Positions 1 through 7,261 of a DNA stretch of 18,050 nucleotides are shown one piece after another. The stretch is from an uncultured Clostridia bacterium (GTDB lineage: Bacteria; Bacillota; Clostridia; Oscillospirales; Acutalibacteraceae): assembly GCA_937895645.1 (NCBI GenBank), contig CALBKQ010000180.1, positions 1 through 18,050 of the forward strand, read 5' to 3'. Made by a program: the position numbers and the translations under genes. The notes beneath the pieces were generated by a model. That model did no database searches. It was not told where the DNA came from and saw nothing but the letters and a program-made list of their open reading frames with translations. Each line of letters opens with the position of its first letter. The stretch's first letter is position 1.

Positions 1-648
1 ATTTGCAAATGCCTTATCAAAAGATGGGTTGATTTCAAAAAGCTGTAGAATTACATTATGACGGATTTTATTTCGTGTATAATCATCACATAAATTCGTA
101 CTATCAGTTACAAAATCAAGAGAATTCAGTTTTAAATACTCTTCAATTTCGCTTCTTGTACAATCAAGAAGTGGTCTTATGTAATTCTCGCGAGAATATG
201 GGATTCCACACAAACCTTTAATTGATGTGCCACGAGTCATATTAAAAATCACCGTTTCCATATTATCATTAAGATTGTGGGCAGTTGCGATTTTATCACA
301 GCCTGATTGTGAGAACAAATTATATCTTATTCTTCTTGCACATTCTTCAATACTCTCACCTGTTTTCTGGGCTTCTGCAGGAATATCTGCAAAAAAGCAC
401 TGAAAATCCACACCCATTTTTTCGCAAAAGTTCCTTGAAAACGTCAAATCTCTGTCAGCTTCATCACCACGGATACCGTGATGAATATGTATGCCTTTGA
501 TTTTTGAAATACCAAGTATTTCTTTACTTTTTACGATAATATGTAAAAGTGCAACAGAATCAGCACCACCGGAGAGTCCTACCCCCACTGTGTCGCCTTT
601 TGAAATCATACTATGTTCTTTGATTGTTCTGATAACCTTATTTGTCAT
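1..648 (-). CDS. tilS: tRNA(Ile)-lysidine synthase TilS, N-terminal part (cut by window edge)
   Basis: This is the first 216 codons of TilS, which uses ATP to attach lysine to C34 of tRNA-Ile(CAU) so that it reads AUA as isoleucine. The PP-loop ATP-binding motif SGGADS lies at residues 26-31. It is followed by IHIHHGIRG near residue 56 and the TAHNLNDNMET block near residue 122, both typical of the N-type ATP pyrophosphatase domain of TilS. The frame stays open to base 1, so the C-terminal part lies outside the window. The ATG at 648 sits inside the end of dnaB and overlaps it by 11 bases (ATG..TAA). An AAGGA site lies about 6 bases upstream, within dnaB, so translation is probably coupled. 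It is the last visible gene of the rnj-gdpP-rplI-dnaB-tilS run. Identification is firm; only the 3' end is unknown. Confidence 0.93.
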   Translation of the reverse strand, partial: MTNKVIRTIKEHSMISKGDTVGVGLSGGADSVALLHIIVKSKEILGISKIKGIHIHHGIRGDEADRDLTFSRNFCEKMGVDFQCFFADIPAEAQKTGESIEECARRIRYNLFSQSGCDKIATAHNLNDNMETVIFNMTRGTSIKGLCGIPYSRENYIRPLLDCTRSEIEEYLKLNSLDFVTDSTNLCDDYTRNKIRHNVILQLFEINPSFDKAFAN

Positions 649-2023
649 CTTTAATCCTTTCAAGAGTTGAGAACATTGTAAACTCAGGATTCCACGCAAC
701 TTTAACAGTTTCAGTAGAACCGTGTCTGTTTTTACCTACAATAACTTCTGCAATATTTGCTGTTTCACTTACTGTATCGTCACCCTCATCAGTATCGTGC
801 TTATAATAATCTTCACGATGAAGCATAAGAACAATATCTGCATCCTGCTCAATAGTACCTGATTCACGAAGGTCGGTCATTTGTGGACGGTGGTCACCGT
901 TATTCTTTGCAACACCACGAGACAACTGTGAACAAGTTACAACAGGAATATTAAGGTCTTTAGCCATCATTTTAAGACCACGAGTGATTTCAGCAACTTC
1001 GTTTACACGATTATCAGTACGCTTGGTGCCTGACATAAGCTGAAGATAGTCAATTACAATACAGTCAACATCTTTCATTCGCATTGCACGAGCTTTCATT
1101 TCAGGAACATTGATATTTGCACTGTCATCAAAATAAAGTTCACAGTTTACAAGATTCTGTAATGCAAGACCAAGTCTTTCCCAGTCTGCCTGACTTACAT
1201 CACCTGTTCTGAGTTTGTTACTGATAATTCTAGCTTCAGTTGAAATAATACGTTGTGCTAACTGTTCTTTTGACATTTCAAGTGAGAAGAACAATACTTT
1301 TCTGCCTTTCATTGCAATGTTTCTTGCAACATTAAGAGCAAAGCTTGTTTTACCCATAGCAGGACGAGCACCGATAATTATAAGGTCTGAACGGTGAAAT
1401 CCGCCACCAAGGACTTTATCAAGATATGAAAAACCTGTTGGAATACCAATATATTGTTCTTTTTGCTGTGGGTCCGCACTTGCAAGTTTTTTAAGACGTT
1501 CAAAAACATCAGAAACAATAATATCGCTTACTTTTGCAGGACCTGATGTATTCTTACCGCGACGTATATCATAAATCTTCTGTTCTGCCTTATTAAGAAG
1601 TTGGTCCGGTGACGCACTCTCATTGCTTGTTTCATCAAGAATTTCACGGGCAGTAAGCATTAAAGTACGAAGATAGTACTTTTCAATAATAATTTTTATG
1701 TATGACTCAACATTTTTTGTTGATGGCACTGCCTCAGCAAGTTTCATAAGATATGCTTTACCGCCGACATCGTCAAAAACGCCATCTTTCTTTAACTGCT
1801 CAAGTACAACAAGAGGGTCAATACGATTACCCATTGTGTCAATATTGAGAATTGCTGTATAGATATATTTATGTTGTGGTACAAAAATATGCTCAATTTT
1901 AAGCATATCTGCAACAATATGAAGGCAGTCAGGGTCTTTAAGAATAGCACCCAAAACTGCTTGTTCAGCATCCATACTATGAGGCAATACCATATTGTCA
2001 AGTGCTGAATAATTACTTTCCAT
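638..2023 (-). CDS. dnaB: Replicative DNA helicase DnaB
   Basis: This is the hexameric 5'-3' helicase that unwinds DNA at the replication fork (called DnaC in Bacillus). The 461-residue product has the usual length. The N-terminal DnaB domain occupies about residues 10-115, followed by a linker and the RecA-like ATPase domain from about 190. Walker A GARPAMGKTS is at residues 218-227, Walker B CIVIDYLQL near 321-329 and the SQLSRG motif near 365-370. The ATG at 2023 is preceded by GGAGAA at good spacing. No intein is present and the ATPase core is unbroken. The gene follows rplI after an 89-base gap that contains an inverted repeat, and its last 11 bases overlap the tilS start. The rplI-dnaB adjacency is conserved in Firmicutes. 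Confidence 0.97.
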   Translation of the reverse strand: MESNYSALDNMVLPHSMDAEQAVLGAILKDPDCLHIVADMLKIEHIFVPQHKYIYTAILNIDTMGNRIDPLVVLEQLKKDGVFDDVGGKAYLMKLAEAVPSTKNVESYIKIIIEKYYLRTLMLTAREILDETSNESASPDQLLNKAEQKIYDIRRGKNTSGPAKVSDIIVSDVFERLKKLASADPQQKEQYIGIPTGFSYLDKVLGGGFHRSDLIIIGARPAMGKTSFALNVARNIAMKGRKVLFFSLEMSKEQLAQRIISTEARIISNKLRTGDVSQADWERLGLALQNLVNCELYFDDSANINVPEMKARAMRMKDVDCIVIDYLQLMSGTKRTDNRVNEVAEITRGLKMMAKDLNIPVVTCSQLSRGVAKNNGDHRPQMTDLRESGTIEQDADIVLMLHREDYYKHDTDEGDDTVSETANIAEVIVGKNRHGSTETVKVAWNPEFTMFSTLERIKDDK

Positions 2024-2054
2024 ATTTTCTACTTCTCCATTATTTTCTAACTAA

Positions 2055-2109
2055 GTAACCAATTATAAAATCATTGAGAATTGTGCATAGAAATGCAAAA
2101 ATTGGTTAC
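2055..2109 (-). repeat. 10-bp inverted repeat enclosing a small hairpin between rplI and dnaB
   Basis: GTAACCAATT at 2055-2064 is matched exactly by its reverse complement AATTGGTTAC at 2100-2109. The arms enclose a second short hairpin, TGCAT (2084-2088) with ATGCA (2093-2097). The element fills most of the rplI-dnaB gap and starts 3 bases after the rplI stop. No T-tract follows on the minus strand, so it is not a standard intrinsic terminator. A TATAAT-like hexamer on the minus strand (2062-2067) overlaps the dnaB-proximal arm, but I see no matching -35 box. It could be an RNA processing or stability element, or a protein-binding palindrome. Function unknown. Confidence 0.6.
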
Positions 2110-2112
2110 AAA

Positions 2113-2553
2113 TTATTCTCCTACCATTACGGTCATTTCTGCTACGATATTTGTATAGAGTTTAACTTCGATTTTATATGAACCGAAATTTTTAATGTCA
2201 TCCATTGTAATTTTTCTTTTGTCAACTTTTACGCCATACTGTTTTGTAATTTCTGCAGCAACTTCTTTTGATGTTACTGAGCCGAAAAGTTTACCATTAT
2301 TACCTGCTTTTGCAGTGATTTTTACAACTTTACCCTGAAGTTTTGCTTTTGAATCATTAGCAGCTGCAATTTCAACATCAATTTTATGTTGATTTGACTG
2401 CTCACGGTTACGAAGTTCTGTAAGGCTTTGAGCATTAGCCTCTACTGCAAGTCCTTTTGGGAAAAGGAAGTTACGAGCATAACCATCTGAAGCCTTTACT
2501 TTTTCACCTTTTTTGCCTAATCCTTTAACATCTGCTTTCAAAATAACATCCAT
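2113..2553 (-). CDS. rplI: Large-subunit ribosomal protein bL9
   Basis: This 146-residue protein matches bacterial bL9, which binds domain V of 23S rRNA near the L1 stalk and helps keep the reading frame. The N-terminal domain begins MDVILKADVKGLGKKGE and continues with the YARNFLFPKGLA signature (residues 25-36). A long charged connecting helix runs from about residue 42 to 75. The C-terminal domain includes GKLFGSVTSKEVA near 87-99. Length is normal (about 148). The ATG at 2553 has AGAGGT about 9 bases upstream. The gene lies 20 bases after gdpP and is probably co-transcribed with it, the same order as yybT-rplI-dnaC in Bacillus. Nothing is missing. Confidence 0.97.
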   Translation of the reverse strand: MDVILKADVKGLGKKGEKVKASDGYARNFLFPKGLAVEANAQSLTELRNREQSNQHKIDVEIAAANDSKAKLQGKVVKITAKAGNNGKLFGSVTSKEVAAEITKQYGVKVDKRKITMDDIKNFGSYKIEVKLYTNIVAEMTVMVGE

Positions 2554-2573
2554 TATATATAACCTCTTTTCAT

Positions 2574-4556
2574 TTATCTCGTTTTATCTATTGCATTTTT
2601 AAGTAATACAAGTGCATTATCAAATGTTTCACCCTGAAGTTGTGATGCCGCCATAGTCTGATGACCGCCACCACCAAGTTCTTCCATTATAATCTGTACA
2701 TTTATTTCACCATAAGAACGGGCTGAAATGTTAATACTGTCACCTGTACTGAACAAAACAAATGATGCATTTACACCGTCAATGTTCAAAAGTTCGTCAG
2801 CTGCCTGTCCTGCAACGATACGAACATCATCAGTCACAAAATCAACAACACCGATTGCGCAATCGCCATACATAGCTGCAGACCTGACAATTTCACTTTT
2901 TGCCTTCTGTGTTTCCATACTGTTTGCAAACAACTGTTTTACAGTAACAGTATCTGCACCCAATGAACGAAGGAATGCTGCCGCTTCAAATGTTCTTACA
3001 CCTGTTTTCATTACAAAATTCTTAGTATCAAGCGTTATACCTGACATAAGTGCTTCTGCACAAGTCTTTGATACTTTCACCTCAAAAGGCACATACTCAA
3101 TAAGCTCTGTAACCATTTCAGACGCAGATGATGCGTTTGGTTCGTGATAGAAAATAACTGATTTTGTAATATGGTCAGCTGCTTTTCTATGGTGGTCAAT
3201 TACTATTACTTTCTGCACTAAGTCAAATAATTCAGGATATTCAATAAAGTTCTTTCTATGAGTATCAACAATAACAAGTAATGTACCCGGTTGCAGATAT
3301 TCTTGGACATCCTGTGGCTCAACAAGCAGGTCATCATATCCATTTGCAATAAGATGTTTTGCAAGGGGCATTGCAAGTGTTGTTTCTGATGATATTACAA
3401 TTTTAGCGTCTTTACCGAGTGCTTTACAAATCATAGCAACACCCACAGAAGCACCAAGAGCGTCAAGGTCTGCATTGCGATGGCCCATAATAAGAACATT
3501 ACTACTTATGTTTATACTGTCACCTATTGCAGAGGCAACCATTCGAGTTCTTACTTTTGTACGCTTTTCAACACCTTTTGCAACACCGCCAAAAAACTCA
3601 TAATCATTATGAGCTGTTTTGACTGCAACCTGGTCGCCACCCCTGCCCATTGCCATATCAAGTGATTTTCTGGCAATCTTTTCACATTCAGGCAGATTTT
3701 CACCTGTACCTACACCTACTGACAAGGTTATTCCTGCTACCTTATCGTTATATGTATAGGCACGTACTTTAGAGAGGATTGAGAACTTATCCTCTTTCAT
3801 TTTTGTAAGATTTTCACTATCTGATATTACAATAAATCGGCTGTTATTGATTTTACGGAATATACAATTATAATTTTCAAGCCAATTTTCAATAAGTTTT
3901 TCAACTTCACTTAAAATATCTGACTGCTGACTTTCACGCAAGTCACCTAACGCATCTTCAACACTATCAAGGTTTATAAGCATAAACACAGGACGAGTGT
4001 TTTCATATTTTACCTTTGTATTTTTAAGTTCTGTATCTTCAACAAAATATAAAATATATGCTGTTTCTTCTTTATAATCAATTGATGATGAAAATACAGT
4101 ATATTTTTTATCTTCAAATTCACACTCAATACTGTGTTTTTCGTGAATTATCGTAATACCTTGTCCTGATGTAAACTGCTTGATATCATCATTCTGAAAC
4201 TCACCATTTTTGAGAAAAGCATTACTGAACAACTGATTATACCAGAGTATTTTATCTGTATTATCAAAAATTACAACAGGTAACGGAAAGTACTGAAGTT
4301 CACCATATTTTTCATCTGCTGAAATTCTTTTATTAAGTTCAGCAACCGTGCCTTCAAGTTTTTTGAACTTAACATTGTTGATTGCAAGTCCTATAATCAC
4401 AAGTATTGCAATCAACAAAAGTCCCGCAACAGCAAAATACACATTATAAAGAAACAATGTAAGACACAGCAACACACAGACAACAACTGATGGAATTGTC
4501 ACCGGATACATTTCTATATATTTTTTAATAATGTTTTTAATTCTGCTGTTTTTCAT
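2574..4556 (-). CDS. gdpP: Cyclic-di-AMP phosphodiesterase GdpP (DHH/DHHA1 family)
   Basis: This membrane-bound enzyme hydrolyses cyclic di-AMP to pApA and so affects potassium and osmotic control, wall stress and beta-lactam tolerance. The 660-residue product has two N-terminal membrane helices (about residues 20-60), a PAS-like region (about 75-175), a degenerate GGDEF-type domain (about 185-305), the DHH domain (about 350-490) and DHHA1 (about 545-655). Visible metal-binding motifs are GHRNADLDALG near 358-368, VDTHR near 430, IDHHR near 453 and GGGGHQ near 628. The GGDEF domain lacks its catalytic motif, as is usual for this family. A GTG at 4565 is in frame, but it forms part of the AAGGTG Shine-Dalgarno site (4563-4568) that serves the ATG at 4556, so I chose the ATG. 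The gene follows rnj almost without a gap. Confidence 0.95.
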   Translation of the reverse strand: MKNSRIKNIIKKYIEMYPVTIPSVVVCVLLCLTLFLYNVYFAVAGLLLIAILVIIGLAINNVKFKKLEGTVAELNKRISADEKYGELQYFPLPVVIFDNTDKILWYNQLFSNAFLKNGEFQNDDIKQFTSGQGITIIHEKHSIECEFEDKKYTVFSSSIDYKEETAYILYFVEDTELKNTKVKYENTRPVFMLINLDSVEDALGDLRESQQSDILSEVEKLIENWLENYNCIFRKINNSRFIVISDSENLTKMKEDKFSILSKVRAYTYNDKVAGITLSVGVGTGENLPECEKIARKSLDMAMGRGGDQVAVKTAHNDYEFFGGVAKGVEKRTKVRTRMVASAIGDSINISSNVLIMGHRNADLDALGASVGVAMICKALGKDAKIVISSETTLAMPLAKHLIANGYDDLLVEPQDVQEYLQPGTLLVIVDTHRKNFIEYPELFDLVQKVIVIDHHRKAADHITKSVIFYHEPNASSASEMVTELIEYVPFEVKVSKTCAEALMSGITLDTKNFVMKTGVRTFEAAAFLRSLGADTVTVKQLFANSMETQKAKSEIVRSAAMYGDCAIGVVDFVTDDVRIVAGQAADELLNIDGVNASFVLFSTGDSINISARSYGEINVQIIMEELGGGGHQTMAASQLQGETFDNALVLLKNAIDKTR

Positions 4557-4566
4557 AAATAACACC

Positions 4567-6432
4567 TTAAATAGAGTTTATAAGCGGAAGCACCATAGGA
4601 CTACGCTTTGTTCTGTCATAAAGAAGTCGTGAAATATCATCACGGATTCTATTACGGATTGTACCCCATTCAATATTACCGTCGTGTATACACTCATCAA
4701 CAACGATTTGTGCAACAAGTTTTACTTCAGATATAAGTTGTTCAGAATCACGCACATAGACAAATCCACGTGATACTATGTCAGGTCCTGACACAATCAT
4801 ACCTGTATCTTTTTCAATTACAACGCTGATAATCATAAGACCATCTTCCGCAAGACGCTTACGCTCGCGAATAACCGCATTACCTACATCGCCTACACCA
4901 TAACCGTCAACAAAGACTTTACCTGCAGGTACATTTTCAAGTGCAGTCATTTTGCGTTTTGTAAGTTCAATTTGTCTGCCATTATCAGCAATAAAAATAT
5001 TCCCCTGTTTTATTCCCATACTTTCAGCAAGTTGAGCATGTTTTCTCAAATGTTTCTGCTCACCATGAACAGGAATAAAATATTTAGGTTTCGCAAGGCT
5101 CATTATAAGTCTTAACTCTTCCTGACAAGCATGACCTGAAACATGAACATCATACATTTTTTCATATACAACTTCTGCCCCACGCTTTAATAACTCGTCA
5201 ACAACTTTACCTACTGTTTTTTCGTTACCTGGAATTGGTGTTGCTGAAATTATAACATAGTCGCCTGTACCAATTTCAACGCGTCTGTGCTCTGAAAATG
5301 CCATTCTATAAAGTGCTGACATTGGCTCGCCCTGACTACCTGTTGTAATAATAACAAGTTTGTCATGAGGATAACGTGATACCATATCAATGCTTACTAA
5401 AATACCTTCAGGCACATTGAGATAACCAAGTCTTGATGCTGTTTCAACAACATTTTCAAGGCTGCGTCCTGAAAGAGCAACTTTTCTGCCCACAGATGCG
5501 GCAACATCAATAATTTGTTGCACTCTATGAATATTTGATGCAAATGTTGCAACTATAAGTCGCTTGCCATCTGCTTTCTGAAAAAGTCTTTCAAAAGATT
5601 CACCTACTGTACGTTCACTCGAAGTATAGCCCGGTCTTTGCGCATTAGTTGAGTCTGAAAGAAGTGCAAGTACTCCTTTTTCACCAAGTTTTGCAATTCG
5701 TGCTAAATCAATTACGTCACCATCAATAGGTGTTGTGTCAATCTTGAAGTCACCAGTTTGTAAAATAAGCCCCGCAGGTGTGCTGATTGCAAGTGCAATA
5801 GCATCAGGAATTGAGTGATTTACGTGGATTGCCTCAATTTCAAAACTACCAAGTTTTACTTTGTCTTTAGGTTTAATCTCATTAAGGTCAGCTATATCAA
5901 GCATTTTATGTTCTTTTAATTTACCCTCAATAAGACCGATTGTAAGCTTTGTACCATAAACAGGAATGTTTACCCGTTTAAGAAGATATGCTAATCCTCC
6001 TATATGGTCCTCATGACCGTGAGTGATAAAAATGCCCTTGATTTTGTCTGCATTTTCTTCAACATAAGTGAAATCAGGAATAACCAAATCAACACCAAGC
6101 ATATCAGGGTCCGGGAATGCAAGACCACAGTCAACAAGCATCATTTCACCGTCATATTCATATAACGTCATATTCTTGCCGACTTCATTAAGTCCGCCCA
6201 AAAATGCTATTTTAACGCCCTTCTCTTCACCCTTTGGAGTTCGTTTTTTCATATTCTTCTGAGCAGTTCCTTTTTTAGATTTATTTGTAACAGATTTTTT
6301 ACTGTTGTTTTTTTTACTTAAAACATTCTTTTTTGATGTGCTCTGCTTTTTTATACGATTAGAAACTTTACTTTTTGCAGAGCGTTTTGTTTCAGTTTGC
6401 GAAGCGTTATTTTCTGTTTTCTGTTTTGCCAT
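4567..6432 (-). CDS. rnj: Ribonuclease J with a long basic N-terminal extension
   Basis: This is a metallo-beta-lactamase/beta-CASP ribonuclease with 5'-3' exonuclease and endonuclease activity in mRNA turnover and rRNA maturation. The zinc-binding motif THGHEDHIGG is at residues 137-146 (H138, H140, D142, H143). The beta-CASP features (LSDSTNAQRPG, TTGSQGEP, HVSGHA, PVHGEQKHL) follow, with the C-terminal domain after them. The core from about residue 71 is 551 residues, the normal size. Residues 1-70 are an added Lys/Ser/Asn/Thr-rich, probably disordered tail. An ideal AAGGAGG site lies just upstream of the ATG at 6432, whereas an internal ATG at codon 61 has only a weak, badly spaced site, so the extension is probably translated. 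The promoter is at 6550-6578 and gdpP follows directly. Confidence 0.95.
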   Translation of the reverse strand: MAKQKTENNASQTETKRSAKSKVSNRIKKQSTSKKNVLSKKNNSKKSVTNKSKKGTAQKNMKKRTPKGEEKGVKIAFLGGLNEVGKNMTLYEYDGEMMLVDCGLAFPDPDMLGVDLVIPDFTYVEENADKIKGIFITHGHEDHIGGLAYLLKRVNIPVYGTKLTIGLIEGKLKEHKMLDIADLNEIKPKDKVKLGSFEIEAIHVNHSIPDAIALAISTPAGLILQTGDFKIDTTPIDGDVIDLARIAKLGEKGVLALLSDSTNAQRPGYTSSERTVGESFERLFQKADGKRLIVATFASNIHRVQQIIDVAASVGRKVALSGRSLENVVETASRLGYLNVPEGILVSIDMVSRYPHDKLVIITTGSQGEPMSALYRMAFSEHRRVEIGTGDYVIISATPIPGNEKTVGKVVDELLKRGAEVVYEKMYDVHVSGHACQEELRLIMSLAKPKYFIPVHGEQKHLRKHAQLAESMGIKQGNIFIADNGRQIELTKRKMTALENVPAGKVFVDGYGVGDVGNAVIRERKRLAEDGLMIISVVIEKDTGMIVSGPDIVSRGFVYVRDSEQLISEVKLVAQIVVDECIHDGNIEWGTIRNRIRDDISRLLYDRTKRSPMVLPLINSI

Positions 6433-6465
6433 ATTTCCTCCTTATTTTATTTTTCAGATATGTAT

Positions 6466-6490
6466 TTTTGCTATAAGGCACATAGCAAAA
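6466..6490 (-). other. Stem-loop in the rnj leader
   Basis: TTTTGCTA (6466-6473) pairs perfectly with TAGCAAAA (6483-6490) around a 9-base loop, in the predicted roughly 110-base rnj 5' leader. It is not followed by a T-tract on the minus strand, so termination is unlikely. It may protect the 5' end or take part in control of rnj mRNA. This is structure only; no function is shown. Confidence 0.4.
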
Positions 6491-6549
6491 TTAAGTTTTA
6501 TATAAATATATGCACAAAAACCCATATTAACTCACTATATTGTCATTAT

Positions 6550-6578
6550 ATAATACTATTTTTATGTAATATTGTCAA
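6550..6578 (-). promoter_or_regulatory. Sigma-A promoter for the rnj operon
   Basis: On the minus strand TTGACA (6573-6578) and TATTAT (6550-6555) are separated by exactly 17 bases. This is a near-consensus housekeeping promoter pointing at rnj. Predicted initiation is near 6543, leaving a leader of about 110 bases before the rnj start codon. Confidence 0.75.
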
Positions 6579-6633
6579 GGTAATGAGCATTTAAGAAATT
6601 TTATATTTGTTCGTTTTTCCGTATAGATTTATG

Positions 6634-6662
6634 TTGTTAAATAGGAAAATCCGTGATAAAAT
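6634..6662 (+). promoter_or_regulatory. Sigma-A promoter for rnhA
   Basis: TTGTTA (6634-6639) and TAAAAT (6657-6662) are separated by 17 bases on the plus strand. Predicted initiation is near 6669, about 34 bases before the rnhA start codon. The promoter is back to back with the rnj promoter in the 270-base divergent region, in which I see no other feature besides the rnj leader hairpin. Confidence 0.6.
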
Positions 6663-6702
6663 TAGTTTAGTTATTTTATTTTTATTTTATTCAGGAGTTT
6701 TT

Positions 6703-7149
6703 ATGGAAAATTTGACTTTTGTTGAAATGTTTACTGATGGTGCTTGTTCGGGAAATCCTGGTCCAGGTGGCTGGGGTACAATTCTTCGCTGTAATGGTGT
6801 TGAAAAAGAGCTTTCGGGTGGTGAACCTGAAACTACAAACAATAGAATGGAGTTACTTGCAGTTATAAACGGGCTTGAAGCTCTTAAAAGAAAATGTAAG
6901 GTAAAAATTTATTCAGATTCATCTTATGTTGTAAATGGTATTACAAAAGGTTGGGCTGAGGGCTGGAAAGCTAACAACTGGCGTAAAGCTGATAAAAAGC
7001 CTGCACTTAACCCTGACCTTTGGGAAAGACTTCTTGACTTACTTTCACAACATGAATATGAATTTGAATGGGTTAAAGGTCACGCGGGACATCCAGAAAA
7101 CGAACGTTGTGATAAATTAGCAGTTGAATACTCACAAAAATTCAGATAA
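6703..7149 (+). CDS. rnhA: Ribonuclease HI
   Basis: This 148-residue RNase HI cleaves the RNA strand of RNA-DNA hybrids, removing R-loops and primer remnants. All catalytic residues are visible: D12 in TDGACSGNPGPGGWG, E50 in NNRMELLAVI, D72 in YSDSSYVVNGI and D137 in ENERCDKLA. H127 in VKGHAGHPENE matches the E. coli H124 loop. The basic-protrusion region (GWKANNWRKADKKP, near 87-100) is also present. The frame is open upstream to 6607, but the ATG at 6703 has AGGAG five bases upstream and gives the standard family N-terminus, while the upstream codons are low-complexity and lie over the promoter. It is a single-gene unit closed by the hairpin at 7155-7197. Confidence 0.96.
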   Translation: MENLTFVEMFTDGACSGNPGPGGWGTILRCNGVEKELSGGEPETTNNRMELLAVINGLEALKRKCKVKIYSDSSYVVNGITKGWAEGWKANNWRKADKKPALNPDLWERLLDLLSQHEYEFEWVKGHAGHPENERCDKLAVEYSQKFR

Positions 7150-7154
7150 ATATT

Positions 7155-7197
7155 AGCCGACGATTTTCAATTTTTAGGTTGATTATTGTCGGCTTTT
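7155..7197 (+). terminator. Hairpin terminator after rnhA
   Basis: AGCCGACGAT (7155-7164) pairs with ATTGTCGGCT (7185-7194, one G-T pair). After a small TT/TT internal loop, TCAA (7167-7170) pairs with TTGA (7179-7182). A short TTTT run follows. The stem is strong but the T-tract is short, so termination may be partial. Confidence 0.65.
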
Positions 7198-7207
7198 ATG
7201 ATATATT
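7179..7207 (+). promoter_or_regulatory. Candidate promoter for the transporter, overlapping the rnhA terminator
   Basis: TTGATT (7179-7184) and TATATT (7202-7207) are spaced by 17 bases. The -35 box lies within the 3' half of the preceding terminator hairpin. Predicted initiation near 7214 leaves a leader of about 48 bases. The local sequence is very AT-rich, so chance matches are likely. Confidence 0.4.
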
Positions 7208-7213
7208 AATTGT

Positions 7214-7231
7214 ATATATTGGAAAATATAT
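7214..7231. repeat. AT-rich inverted repeat upstream of the transporter
   Basis: ATATATT (7214-7220) and AATATAT (7225-7231) are exact reverse complements around GGAA, located at the predicted transcription start of the transporter. It could be an operator, but AT-only palindromes arise easily by chance. Confidence 0.3.
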
Positions 7232-7261
7232 GGATTTTTCTAAAAAAGGCGTGATTGAACA

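Noticed and set aside
285..500. Plus-strand frame of 71 codons
   Set aside because: It lies antisense within tilS, whose PP-loop and downstream motifs are clear; the plus-strand product shows no recognisable domain.
2728..3147. Plus-strand frame of 139 codons opposite gdpP
   Set aside because: It is antisense to the conserved DHH/DHHA1 region; its existence follows from codon use of the real gene.
6466..6490. Stem-loop considered as a transcription terminator
   Set aside because: No T-tract follows on the minus strand, and it lies in the leader of rnj upstream of its start codon.
6607..6702. Longer N-terminus for RNase HI from the upstream ATG at 6607
   Set aside because: These 32 codons overlap the -35/-10 elements and are low-complexity; the ATG at 6703 has AGGAG and matches the family start.
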